Shown one piece after another: positions 1 through 7,945 of a DNA stretch of 64,000 bases (the stretch's first letter is position 1; every line of letters begins with the position of its first letter). Below the pieces are notes generated by a model. The model saw nothing but the letters and a program-made list of their open reading frames with translations, had not been told where the DNA came from and did no database searches. The position numbers and the translations under genes were made by a program. Source of the DNA: Pedobacter sp. Leaf194 (lineage in GTDB: Bacteria > Bacteroidota > Bacteroidia > Sphingobacteriales > Sphingobacteriaceae); contig NZ_LMPU01000012.1 of NCBI RefSeq assembly GCF_001423945.1, forward strand, positions 1 to 64,000, in the 5' to 3' direction.

Positions 1-131
1 TATTGATCTACCCATCTTGTCAATAAAGACCGCGATAAACCCCACTTAAATGCTACTGCTGTAAGAGAATCGCCCTCTAAATGTTCTTTAACAACTTCGG
101 CTTTAAAAGCCGCATCATACTTCTTGTTCAT
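1..131 (-). CDS. IS3-family transposase OrfA, N-terminal fragment
   Basis: The ATG is at 131-129 and the reading frame runs off the window after 43 codons. The visible protein starts MNKKYDAAFKAEVV and continues with a helix-turn-helix that includes AFKWGLSRSLLTRWV. This is the DNA-binding domain of IS3/IS150-type OrfA (HTH_Tnp_1 family). Its role is to bind the IS ends; the catalytic DDE part is normally supplied by OrfB through frameshifting and would lie to the left. A stem-loop followed by five T lies directly before the ATG. Whether the element is intact cannot be judged. Confidence 0.75.
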   Translation of the reverse strand, partial: MNKKYDAAFKAEVVKEHLEGDSLTAVAFKWGLSRSLLTRWVDQ

Positions 132-171
132 AAAAATGCCCCCAATAAGTGTCTAACTTTTTGGGGGCAGT
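1..171 (-). mobile_element. IS3-family insertion sequence, left-truncated by window edge
   Basis: The minus strand reads from an IS end into the start of a transposase OrfA. The end carries the word TGCCCCCAAAAAGTTAGACA (169 back to 150), which resembles IS3-family terminal repeats. Arms at 137-145 and 161-169 (TGCCCCCAA/TTGGGGGCA) form a hairpin between the IS end and the OrfA start. The outer boundary near 171 is approximate because the other end lies outside the window and no target duplication can be checked. Confidence 0.72.
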
Positions 172-260
172 GTATATGTAAGCCTTTTTTGTTTTAAAAG
201 GAATTGCTAAACGCTGTTATGGAGCAAACATGGCAATGCGAATTTGTGAAGTGTTGCTGT

Positions 261-1166
261 TTATAACTGGAAGGTTTTACCCTCAATTGCAAGCTCAGTA
301 TTCTCAAAAACCGATTGTGTTTCTTCGAGCAACATCTGCAACGTTTTATACCGGGACGAGAAGTGACCAATAATCAACTTATCAATTCGGTTGACTTTAG
401 CAATTTCTCCGGCCTGAAGGGCTGTTGTATGGTGTGTTTCATTCGCCCTGTCTAAAAGCTCGTGCATAAAGGTAGCTTCATGGTAAAGCGTGTTACATCC
501 AGCTATAACCGGAAAATACCGCTCATCATACATCGTGTCTGAACAATAAGCATAACTTCTTGGCGGGTCTGGCGGGGTTGTGTAATCTTCGCTCTTCAAA
601 ACTTTACCATCAGGCAGTTCTACATCCAGGCCTTTTTTCAAAGCTGTATAGTACGCCATTGGAATTTCTTCTGTTAGCTCTTTAATCAGTTTACGCTGTC
701 TTTGTTTTTGTTGGAAAACAAAACCTGTTGTTGGAATGCGGTGATTTAAAACAATCGTTTTAACAATTAAATCCTGATTTTCAAATATCAACCTGGATTC
801 ATCTGCCTCAATTGGAAAAAATTCCAGCGGATATCTTAAACTGGTATCAGAATATTTAAATTGAATTTCAAGTATTTCTAAAAGTGGCTTCGGACCGAAA
901 ATCTGCATTGCTTTAGTTCTGCCGTTTAAGTGCAAACTTGAAAGTAAACCGATTAGACCAAAGTAATGGTCGCCGTGTAAGTGGCTGATGAAAATATAAT
1001 CTATCCTTGCAGCTTTTAAATTGTATTTTGTAAGCTGCTGCTGGGTGCCTTCTCCGCAGTCTATCAAATAAAATTTTTCGTTACAATTTAAAAGCTGTGC
1101 CGATGGGTTCCTGTTAAAAACAGGAGTTGCCGAACTGCTTCCAAGAATGGTAACTTCGAATTTCAT
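261..1166 (-). CDS. rnz: ribonuclease Z
   Basis: This is a 301-residue metallo-beta-lactamase-fold tRNA 3' processing endonuclease, of the usual length for the short bacterial form. The zinc-binding motif HLHGDH is at residues 62-67, the N-terminal LGSSSATP segment is typical of the family, and YCSDT, HEATF and GHFSSRY follow as the remaining metal and substrate motifs. It removes 3' trailers from tRNA precursors in the cytoplasm. It lies downstream of the STAS gene in the same orientation, but a hairpin terminator at 1180-1213 separates them, so it probably has its own promoter. Confidence 0.95.
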   Translation of the reverse strand: MKFEVTILGSSSATPVFNRNPSAQLLNCNEKFYLIDCGEGTQQQLTKYNLKAARIDYIFISHLHGDHYFGLIGLLSSLHLNGRTKAMQIFGPKPLLEILEIQFKYSDTSLRYPLEFFPIEADESRLIFENQDLIVKTIVLNHRIPTTGFVFQQKQRQRKLIKELTEEIPMAYYTALKKGLDVELPDGKVLKSEDYTTPPDPPRSYAYCSDTMYDERYFPVIAGCNTLYHEATFMHELLDRANETHHTTALQAGEIAKVNRIDKLIIGHFSSRYKTLQMLLEETQSVFENTELAIEGKTFQL

Positions 1167-1179
1167 ATTATTGTTATAT

Positions 1180-1213
1180 AAAAAGCCTCGTAGGTTTTTG
1201 AAAACTACGAGGC
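1180..1213 (-). terminator. intrinsic terminator after STAS gene
   Basis: Arms GCCTCGTAG (1185-1193) and CTACGAGGC (1205-1213) pair perfectly. On the minus strand they are followed by TTTTTATA, so transcription from the STAS gene would stop just before rnz. Confidence 0.8.
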
Positions 1214-1234
1214 CTCAATTTATGTAAAACGTAC

Positions 1235-1612
1235 TTATTTATCGCCTCTAAATTCTTTTTCCAACTCATCCATGAAAATGAAATCGGTAGCCTCCTCTAA
1301 TGTATTAACAAACGTAACAGATTGAAATATATTTGATAATTCTATAATAGGCGCAATTTCTTCGTTTACAGCGGTTACAATAAATAAACCACCCGCAGAT
1401 TTACAAAGCCTGTCGCCAACCAGCAAACAACTTAAATCTTGCGCATCGGTGCACTCTTTTACATGGCTCAAATCGACAATAATATTTTTAAAACCCTCTG
1501 CATTAAGTAAATATAATTCTGATTTTAAACCTGGAGCGTTTTCATTCGTAAACTTGGGCTCTTTGAGCTTTAAGGTTACATATTTATCGTGTTTATCTAC
1601 TGAAAATTTCAT
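1235..1612 (-). CDS. STAS-domain protein (anti-sigma factor antagonist-like)
   Basis: This 125-residue protein is a single STAS domain of the SpoIIAA/RsbV type: an N-terminal beta hairpin, IIVDLSHV as the core strand, then helices and FIVTAV. In canonical antagonists the strand is followed by a D-S/T-S-G-L motif whose Ser is phosphorylated. Here the segment is CTDAQDLSCLLVG, so the usual phospho-Ser pair is not kept; Thr or the later Ser may substitute, or the protein may not be phospho-regulated. It sits 35 bases after purC on the same strand and is likely co-transcribed. No partner anti-sigma kinase is in the window. Confidence 0.75.
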   Translation of the reverse strand: MKFSVDKHDKYVTLKLKEPKFTNENAPGLKSELYLLNAEGFKNIIVDLSHVKECTDAQDLSCLLVGDRLCKSAGGLFIVTAVNEEIAPIIELSNIFQSVTFVNTLEEATDFIFMDELEKEFRGDK

Positions 1613-1647
1613 CTCTACTAATCTTTATTTTGCTAATGTATAAAAAT

Positions 1648-2592
1648 TTAAAGTGTTTCCAAAGCCTTTAAAACATTGCTTTCTATGCGGGCTGAAATTG
1701 CATCAGCATCTGCTTTTATAAACTTTTCGCCAACAATTTTTTCATAAAGTTCAATATATCTTTCAGAAATTGAATTCACTATTTCGGGTGTCATCTCTGG
1801 AACTGACTGCCCGTCTTTGCCTTGGAAGCCATTTTCTATCAACCATTTCCTCACAAATTCTTTCGAAAGTTGTTTTTGAGGCTCATCAGCGTTTTGGCGC
1901 TCTTGATAGCCATCAGCATAGAAATAACGCGACGAATCTGGAGTGTGAATCTCATCAATCAGGTAAATCATACCATCAGCTTTTCCGAATTCGTATTTAG
2001 TGTCTACTAAAATCAAACCACTTTTGGCAGCGATTTCCGTTCCGCGTTGATAAAGGGCGTAAGTGTATTGTTCTAATTGTTCATAATCATTTAAAGAAAC
2101 AATTCCCTTTGCCAAAATATCCGCTCTTGAAATGTCTTCATCATGGCCAACAGATGCTTTTGTAGTTGGCGTAATAATTGGCTGGGGAAGTTTGTCGTTT
2201 TCCTTTAAACCATCCGGCAGCGACACGCCACAAACCGAACGTTTTCCTGCGCTATATTCACGCCAGGCATGACCAGCCAAATAACCTCTAATCACCATTT
2301 CAACTTTAAACGGCTCGCAGATACGGCCAATTGTTACCATTGGGTCTGGAACAGATAATACCCAGTTTGGAATGATATCTTGTGTGGCTGCTAGAAATTT
2401 CGCTGCAATCTGATTTAAAACCTGCCCTTTAAAAGGAATTGGCTCTGGCAAAACGACGTCGAACGCCGAGATACGGTCTGACACGACCATTACCATAACT
2501 TTATCGGCTATCGTGTAAACGTCGCGTACTTTGCCCTTATAGAAATTGCTCTGGTTTGGAAAATTGAAATTTGTTTCTTTTTGTGCTTTCAT
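1648..2592 (-). CDS. purC: phosphoribosylaminoimidazole-succinocarboxamide synthase (SAICAR synthase)
   Basis: This 314-residue enzyme condenses CAIR with aspartate using ATP in de novo purine synthesis. It has the [11 protein letters not shown] start, [44 protein letters not shown] and VDTKYEFG motifs. The length and these motifs match the long Ade1-like form found in Bacteroidota rather than the short form of about 240 residues in E. coli. A promoter-like TAACTTTC lies about 30 bases before the ATG on the minus strand. The STAS gene follows closely. Confidence 0.96.
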   Translation of the reverse strand: MKAQKETNFNFPNQSNFYKGKVRDVYTIADKVMVMVVSDRISAFDVVLPEPIPFKGQVLNQIAAKFLAATQDIIPNWVLSVPDPMVTIGRICEPFKVEMVIRGYLAGHAWREYSAGKRSVCGVSLPDGLKENDKLPQPIITPTTKASVGHDEDISRADILAKGIVSLNDYEQLEQYTYALYQRGTEIAAKSGLILVDTKYEFGKADGMIYLIDEIHTPDSSRYFYADGYQERQNADEPQKQLSKEFVRKWLIENGFQGKDGQSVPEMTPEIVNSISERYIELYEKIVGEKFIKADADAISARIESNVLKALETL

Positions 2593-2659
2593 GTGGCGAT
2601 AAAATTAAATAAAAATTCGGAAAGTTAGCGGGCCAATGCCGAAACCGGAAGATTAAACT

Positions 2660-2697
2660 TGCAAAAGAAAACCCCGTAGCTTAAGTGCTGCGAGGTT
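2660..2697 (-). terminator. intrinsic terminator after phoH
   Basis: Arms at 2670-2680 (AACCCCGTAGC) and 2687-2697 (GCTGCGAGGTT) pair with one G-U and one mismatch. On the minus strand they are followed by TTTTCTTTT. The hairpin lies between the phoH stop and the purC start. Confidence 0.65.
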
Positions 2698-2749
2698 TAA
2701 TCTTTTTAATCTGTACTTTAACTTCGTTATTCTTTGTTAAACTTTCGCC

Positions 2750-3709
2750 TTACTGAATATCGCCGTAAGCTTTGAGTATGTCCTTAACCAGTTTGTGACG
2801 AACAACATCTTCTCCGCTCAGATAGATGATATCGATGCCCTTAATATCCTCGAGGATACGTAATCCATTGAACAAGCCAGACATTTGTTTTTTAGGTAAA
2901 TCTATCTGCGTAACATCACCCGTAACAATAAATTTCGCCGTCGGCCCCATCCGCGTCAAAAACATTTTCAACTGCATGTCTGTAGCGTTCTGTGCCTCAT
3001 CCAGAATAACGAAACAATTGTCTAACGTACGGCCACGCATAAAAGCTAAAGGTGCAATTTCGATGGTTCTGTTTTCGATGTAAAACTTGAGTTTCTCTGC
3101 AGGAATCATATCGTCCAGCGCATCATAAAGCGGGCGCAAGTATGGGTCGATTTTCTCCTTTAAATCGCCGGGTAAGAAACCAAGGTTCTCCCCCGCCTCT
3201 ACTGCCGGGCGGGTTAATATTATGCGTTTAATTTCTTTGTTTTTTAGAGCACGTACGGCCAGCGCAACCGCTGTATAGGTTTTACCCGTTCCGGCAGGAC
3301 CAATTGCAAAAAGAATGTCGTTTTTTGCAATACTACTTACCATTTTCCGTTGGTTCGCCGTTCTTGCTTTCACCAGCAATCCATTTGTACCGAAAACAAT
3401 TACTTCGCCGCCACCACCGGTTGGTTGCTCCACGTCTTTTTTGGCAACGCCGGCAGCTTTAGCACCTAAAATAGATTCGACATCGTTATTTGTTAGCGAA
3501 CTGTACTTTTCGAGATGCGCAACCAGCTGATTAAATTTTTCTTCAAATGCCTTAAGTTCCTGTTCATCACCAAGAACCTTCACATCACTTCCCCTCGCTA
3601 CCAGTTTTAACTTCGCGAAAGCACCTTTAATCATTTCGTAATTCTCGTTATTTGGCCCCCAGAAGTGAGCAGGATTTACCGTGTCAAGAGATAATTTTAA
3701 TTCGTTCAA
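2750..3709 (-). CDS. phoH: PhoH-family ATPase
   Basis: This 319-residue protein has the PhoH P-loop domain in its C-terminal two thirds: Walker A GPAGTGKT at residues 137-144 and Walker B VILDEAQ at 234-240. The first 120 residues are the usual PhoH-like N-terminal region. PhoH proteins are cytoplasmic ATPases linked to RNA metabolism; the exact substrate is unsettled. The start is TTG at 3709-3707, since no in-frame ATG precedes the conserved region. The gene is divergent from the SAM hydrolase, with a shared upstream region of about 100 bases. Confidence 0.93.
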   Translation of the reverse strand: MNELKLSLDTVNPAHFWGPNNENYEMIKGAFAKLKLVARGSDVKVLGDEQELKAFEEKFNQLVAHLEKYSSLTNNDVESILGAKAAGVAKKDVEQPTGGGGEVIVFGTNGLLVKARTANQRKMVSSIAKNDILFAIGPAGTGKTYTAVALAVRALKNKEIKRIILTRPAVEAGENLGFLPGDLKEKIDPYLRPLYDALDDMIPAEKLKFYIENRTIEIAPLAFMRGRTLDNCFVILDEAQNATDMQLKMFLTRMGPTAKFIVTGDVTQIDLPKKQMSGLFNGLRILEDIKGIDIIYLSGEDVVRHKLVKDILKAYGDIQ

Positions 3710-3812
3710 ACTGTAGTATTTTAAAAAGTTATCGGGGTATATTAATTAAAATTTGAATATTTGCAGACGCTTACGCCTGTACACAAGAATAAGCAATAAT
3801 AATGAATTTTTA

Positions 3813-4592
3813 ATGGGGATAATTACTTTAACAACAGATTTAGGTTCGAAAGATTTTTACCAGAGTGCCCTTAAAGGTAGTCTGTTAAATCTTATGCCTA
3901 ATGTTAATTTAGTTGATATTACCCACGAGGTTCCATCATTCAATATTTCTTATGCAGCATTCGTTTTAAAGAATGCATATCCATATTTTCCGAAGAATAC
4001 TGTGCATTTAATTGGCATCGATTCTGTGTACAGCGAAAATACAAAATACATTGCTATTAAGCATCGCGACCACTATTTCGTTGGCGCAGATAATGGTATC
4101 TTTTCTTTGCTTTTTGATGATGTTCCTGAAGATGTAGTTGAGCTGAACATTATGCAAGACCTAAAATATCTTCACTTTCCTTTAGTTGATATTTTTGTAA
4201 AAGCGGCTACGCATTTAGCGAAAGGTGGAAAATTAAAAGACATTGGTTTACCTGTAGCAGAAATTGAGCAAAAGATGCTTTTACATCCTGTTATCGAGCG
4301 TGATATCATTCGCGGAAGCGTGGTCTACATCGACACTTTCTGCAATGTAATAACGAACATCACCAAAGACCTCTTCACAAAAATCCAAAAGAACCGCGAC
4401 TTTACTTTATACTTTAGAAAAAGCGAAACCATAACGCAGCTAAGCTGGCATTATAACGAAGTACAGGAAGGCGAAAAACTCTGCTTGTTCGGAATCAGCA
4501 ATCATCTTGAAATCGCCATTAACAAAGGTAAAGCAAGTGGTTTACTTGGCTTGCACCTCGGCGACATTGTAAGGGTTGAGTTTCATCCTTAG
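3813..4592 (+). CDS. SAM hydrolase / SAM hydroxide adenosyltransferase (DUF62 family)
   Basis: This 259-residue protein starts MGIITLTTDLGSKDFYQSAL, the signature N-terminus of the DUF62 family, whose members use water or halide to cleave S-adenosylmethionine. The first domain includes DITHEV and the VGADNGIFS segment; the second, beta-barrel domain includes YIDTFCNVITNI. In bacteria without halogenation pathways these enzymes release adenosine and methionine from SAM. I chose the ATG at 3813 because it matches the family start; an upstream ATG at 3753 would add 20 unrelated residues. It is divergent from phoH. Confidence 0.88.
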   Translation: MGIITLTTDLGSKDFYQSALKGSLLNLMPNVNLVDITHEVPSFNISYAAFVLKNAYPYFPKNTVHLIGIDSVYSENTKYIAIKHRDHYFVGADNGIFSLLFDDVPEDVVELNIMQDLKYLHFPLVDIFVKAATHLAKGGKLKDIGLPVAEIEQKMLLHPVIERDIIRGSVVYIDTFCNVITNITKDLFTKIQKNRDFTLYFRKSETITQLSWHYNEVQEGEKLCLFGISNHLEIAINKGKASGLLGLHLGDIVRVEFHP

Positions 4593-4623
4593 TTTGTTGG
4601 TTTATTGGTTTAATTGTTCATTA

Positions 4624-4682
4624 GTTCAATTGTTCACTGGTTCAGTCGTTTTTGGTTCAATTGTTCACTGGTTCAGTCGTTT
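4624..4682. repeat. two 28-base direct repeats with 31-base period
   Basis: The word beginning GTTCAATTGTTCACTGGTTC occurs at 4624-4651 and again at 4655-4682, separated by three bases. Looser GGTTTAATTGTTCATTAGTT variants lie just upstream and a GGTAGTTGTTTATTGGTT variant downstream. It occupies the 281-base space between the SAM hydrolase and the next gene, in which I see no gene. Confidence 0.85.
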
Positions 4683-4873
4683 ATTGGTAGTTGTTTATTG
4701 GTTCTGTTGTCAAATATTGATTGATTATCGGGTTGAAAAGCATTGCATGCTGCCGGAGTGATAGAGATTATTAAATAGCCGACTTGCAAATTAATGAACA
4801 AATGAACTGCTCAGCCAATGAACCTTTTAAACGACTTTCCAAACAACTTTTAACCTTTACACGTTTATATCAG

Positions 4874-5398
4874 ATGAAGAAATATTTCTATTTTGTTTGC
4901 ATTATATTTTTAAATTTTCAGGTTTTTGCCCAGCAGGATACCACCGCATTTGCTGCACAACGCGTTAAGGTTAATTCTTTGCTTGCGGAGCGCAGTTCGA
5001 AATTTGGGCAATATGATGAAAGTTTAAATCAAAGAACCGGAATATTCGGCTGGCAAACCAAACGCGACATTAAAAACTCGAACGAAATTTTACGCCAGGT
5101 TGTGCTCACAGACAATAATATTTTTAAAGAACTGAAAATATTAATGGACTATAAGGATCTACAAAATCAACAGAAGGTAGCCGTAGCGGATAATTCTCAG
5201 GAACGACTGGAAAATTACATGCAAACAATTAAAAAGCTACAGGATCAAAATGAGGAATTGAATAAGGAGTTGAGTAAACAAAGTAAAAGCTGGTCAACTT
5301 ACATCATCATTTTATTGATTTTAGTAATAATTGGCGGCTTTTATTTTTACAGTAAGAAATTGCAAAAATACAAGAAGTATGAAAAAAGCGCTATTTAA
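4874..5398 (+). CDS. hypothetical signal-peptide protein with coiled coil and C-terminal membrane segment
   Basis: I do not recognise a named family. From the ATG at 4874 the product is 174 residues: a signal peptide ending near FQVFAQQ, a polar helical stretch, a coiled-coil-like region (KKLQDQNEELNKELSKQSK) at about residues 115-135, then a single hydrophobic segment (YIIILLILVIIGGFYFY) and a short Lys-rich cytoplasmic tail. This start is preferred over 4784 because the signal peptide begins there. The layout suggests a periplasmic coiled-coil protein anchored in the inner membrane by its C-terminus. It overlaps the next gene by 20 bases. Confidence 0.7.
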   Translation: MKKYFYFVCIIFLNFQVFAQQDTTAFAAQRVKVNSLLAERSSKFGQYDESLNQRTGIFGWQTKRDIKNSNEILRQVVLTDNNIFKELKILMDYKDLQNQQKVAVADNSQERLENYMQTIKKLQDQNEELNKELSKQSKSWSTYIIILLILVIIGGFYFYSKKLQKYKKYEKSAI

Positions 5399-5525
5399 AA
5401 CGCTGGTGAGAATTAATAAGGCAATTTTACCAAGTTTGTATAAGAAAGATCCGAATAAACTAACCAGCCTTCAGAAAGCACTGTTAGGTTATCGGTACTG
5501 GGTGTTAACTAAAGCCTTAGATTAA
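5379..5525 (+). CDS. small basic protein, 48 residues
   Basis: The ATG at 5379 lies inside the end of the preceding gene (20-base overlap), which suggests translational coupling. The 48-residue product MKKALFKTLVRINKAILPSL... is basic and includes KLTSLQKALLGYRYWVLTKAL. Short proteins of this pattern (N-KAILPS then a Trp/Tyr-containing helix) are common in Bacteroidota, where they are sometimes auto-annotated as SsrA-binding protein. It is far too short to be SmpB, so that name should not be used. The function is unknown. Confidence 0.65.
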   Translation: MKKALFKTLVRINKAILPSLYKKDPNKLTSLQKALLGYRYWVLTKALD

Positions 5526-5580
5526 AAAAGTCATTCTGAGCTTAATCGATAACAAGTTCGTTGATTAAGCCCAGAATGAC
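5523..5580. terminator. bidirectional hairpin between convergent genes
   Basis: Arms at 5530-5547 (GTCATTCTGAGCTTAATC) and 5563-5580 (GATTAAGCCCAGAATGAC) pair over 18 bases with one mismatch. An A6 tract precedes it, giving T6 on the minus strand. It separates the small basic protein from serA. The GTCATTCTGAGC arm also resembles dispersed palindromes of this bacterial group. Confidence 0.7.
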
Positions 5581-5587
5581 CAAACTA

Positions 5588-6538
5588 TTATTTTTTGAAA
5601 TGCTCAATAATTAAGGTGGCAAGTTCTGTACCGATACGCTCTTGCGCCTCATTGGTTGATGCACCAATATGCGGTGTCAATGAAATTTTCGGATGGCTTA
5701 AAATTTCAGCCAGAGGTGTTGGTTCATTATCAAATACGTCTAAACCAGCAAAAGCAACCTTACCAGAATTTAAAGCTTCAATCAAAGCTGGCTCATCAAT
5801 GGTTCCGCCACGAGAACAATTTACAATTCCAACACCATTTTTCATTTTGGCAAATTCCTCAGCGCCCAGAATCGGTTTATCTGCAAATGGCGTATGCAGA
5901 CTAAGGAAATCGCTACCAGCAATTACTTCCTCTAATGAGATCGTTTTTATCGGAATACTTACCGATTTCCCCCCCTGGAATCGCAAGGTGATTTCGGCAT
6001 CTGCCGGATACAAATCGTAGGCCAAAACATTCATCCCCAATCCCAAAGCAACTTTGGCCGTGGCACGACCGATACGACCAAAACCAATAATTCCTATCGT
6101 TTTCCCACTTAGTTCTGTCCCTTTTGCGTAAGCCTTTTTTAAGTTGTTAAATTGTGTTGCACCTTCAATTGGCATTTTTCGGTTTGCATCCTGTAAAAAC
6201 CTAATACCTGTAAACAAATGTGAAAAAACCAATTCTGCAACAGATAATGAAGATGCAGCTGGCGTATTGACCACAGCAACGCCCTTACTACGGGCATATT
6301 CAACATCAATATTATCCATACCAACACCGCCCCTTCCAATCAGTTTTATATTCGGAACAGCATCAATTAGTTCTTTTCTAACTTTAGTTGCGCTGCGCAC
6401 CGTAATGGCATCATAGTTTTTTAAAGCTTCTGCCAATTGGTCTTGCGGAACGGTTTCGGTATCAACCTGAAAACCTGCTTTTTCTAGTAACTCTTTTCCG
6501 ATAGGATCTATCCCATCGTTTGCTAATATCTTAATCAT
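5588..6538 (-). CDS. serA: D-3-phosphoglycerate dehydrogenase
   Basis: This 316-residue NAD-dependent dehydrogenase oxidises 3-phosphoglycerate in the first step of serine synthesis. The Rossmann motif GFGRIG is at residues 152-157. The catalytic Arg (NCSRGGTIDE), Glu (DVFDNEP) and His (TPHIGAST) are present. It lacks the C-terminal ACT domain of the E. coli enzyme (410 residues), so serine feedback through that domain is not expected. It lies 79 bases downstream of serC on the same strand, and together they form the serine pathway pair. Confidence 0.93.
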   Translation of the reverse strand: MIKILANDGIDPIGKELLEKAGFQVDTETVPQDQLAEALKNYDAITVRSATKVRKELIDAVPNIKLIGRGGVGMDNIDVEYARSKGVAVVNTPAASSLSVAELVFSHLFTGIRFLQDANRKMPIEGATQFNNLKKAYAKGTELSGKTIGIIGFGRIGRATAKVALGLGMNVLAYDLYPADAEITLRFQGGKSVSIPIKTISLEEVIAGSDFLSLHTPFADKPILGAEEFAKMKNGVGIVNCSRGGTIDEPALIEALNSGKVAFAGLDVFDNEPTPLAEILSHPKISLTPHIGASTNEAQERIGTELATLIIEHFKK

Positions 6539-6616
6539 TGTTATTTACGACTTTCCAGATTTTGTGAACAGATGGCTCAAAAGATGCACCTGCAGCTCTG
6601 TGATTTGATAAAAATC

Positions 6617-7690
6617 TTAATTTGCCTTTGCTTGTTTCTCTTCAAATGACTGCATTGCATCAATAAGTGCATGAACGCTTGTAATTGGCAACGCATTGTA
6701 AATTGATGCCCGGAAGCCGCCAACACTTCTGTGGCCTTTAATGCCAATGATGCCCTGATCTTCTGCGAATTTTAGAAATGGTTTCTCCAATTCGGCGTTT
6801 TCCATTACAAAACAAATGTTCATTTTAGAGCGATCTTCAACAGCACAAGTGCCTTTAAATAATGGGTTACGGTCAATTTCTCTATAAAGTGCTTCAGCCT
6901 TTTGCTTATTTTCTTTTTCAATTTCGGCAACGCCCCCTTTTGATTTTAACCAACGCAGGTTCAATAAAGCCACATAAATGGAGAAAACCGGTGGTGTGTT
7001 ATACATTGAACCATTATCGATGTGAGCCTGGTAATTTAACATTGATGGGATTTTACGCTCAATTTTACCAAGTGCATCGTTTTTCACAATTACAATGGTT
7101 AAGCCTGCCGGACCAACGTTTTTTTGTGCCCCAGCATAAATTAAATCGAATTTAGAAACGTCGATAACCCTGCTCATAATATCAGATGACATATCACAAA
7201 CAACAGGAACGCTCGTTTCAGGAACATTGAAAAGTTCCGTTCCATAAATGGTGTTGTTTGATGTATAATGAAAATAAGCGCTGTCTGCCGGGATTTGAAA
7301 ACCTTTTGGAATGAACGTATAATTTGCATCTTTTGAGGAAGCAACAACATTAACATTCCCTATAAATTTGGCTTCCTTTAAAGCCTTTGTCGCCCAAACG
7401 CCAGAATCAAGATAACATGCTGTCTGCCCATCGCCCAACAAATTCATCGGAACCATGGCAAATTGCAAACTTGCACCGCCTTGTAAAAATAAAACGGAAT
7501 AATCTGATGGCACATTTAATAACTCCTTCACTAACTTATCAGCTTCAGCAACAACTGCCTCAAATTCAGTTGTTCTATGCGAAATTTCTAGAATTGATAG
7601 TCCATCATTAAAATCCAAAACTGCCTGTGCAGCTTGTTTAAACACTTCTTGAGGTAAAATACAAGGGCCTGCGCCAAAATTATGCTTCAT
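6617..7690 (-). CDS. serC: phosphoserine aminotransferase
   Basis: This 357-residue PLP enzyme converts 3-phosphohydroxypyruvate and glutamate to phosphoserine. The start [12 protein letters not shown] is typical of SerC. The Schiff-base Lys is K190 in [11 protein letters not shown], and the phosphate-binding [14 protein letters not shown] is near the C-terminus. It precedes serA in the same orientation, so one transcript probably serves both steps. A promoter-like TACATTTA lies about 40 bases upstream on the minus strand. Confidence 0.96.
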   Translation of the reverse strand: MKHNFGAGPCILPQEVFKQAAQAVLDFNDGLSILEISHRTTEFEAVVAEADKLVKELLNVPSDYSVLFLQGGASLQFAMVPMNLLGDGQTACYLDSGVWATKALKEAKFIGNVNVVASSKDANYTFIPKGFQIPADSAYFHYTSNNTIYGTELFNVPETSVPVVCDMSSDIMSRVIDVSKFDLIYAGAQKNVGPAGLTIVIVKNDALGKIERKIPSMLNYQAHIDNGSMYNTPPVFSIYVALLNLRWLKSKGGVAEIEKENKQKAEALYREIDRNPLFKGTCAVEDRSKMNICFVMENAELEKPFLKFAEDQGIIGIKGHRSVGGFRASIYNALPITSVHALIDAMQSFEEKQAKAN

Positions 7691-7945
7691 CTTATTATAT
7701 AAATGATTATGGCCGTAAATGTAAAATTTTTAAAGCAGTTATGTCCAAAAAATCGTATTATAAAAAATTAAAATTTGCTAAAAATTAGGCTGATTTTCGA
7801 AGTTTTATTGCACTTTTTGCAATAGTTTAATAAGCCATAATCGACTGTTTTGATATCAGCCGCACATTGAAAAAAGTAACATCAAAACTTCGACGCAGGT
7901 CCTCATTTCAAAAAGAAGAAATTAATTGAATGTTTACCAAGCAAG

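Noticed and set aside
4624-4682. Possible minimal CRISPR array
   Set aside because: Only two copies with a three-base spacer and no cas genes in the window.
4576-4761. 61-codon hydrophobic frame downstream of the SAM hydrolase
   Set aside because: It runs through the tandem repeats; its hydrophobic look comes from T-rich repeats, and it overlaps the end of the SAM hydrolase gene.
5379-5525. SmpB (SsrA-binding protein) annotation for the 48-residue protein
   Set aside because: SmpB has about 150 residues and different motifs; the similarity is a known naming artefact.
5595-6020. 141-codon plus-strand frame opposite serA
   Set aside because: It is the antisense of a well-conserved serA gene and has no family resemblance or promoter.
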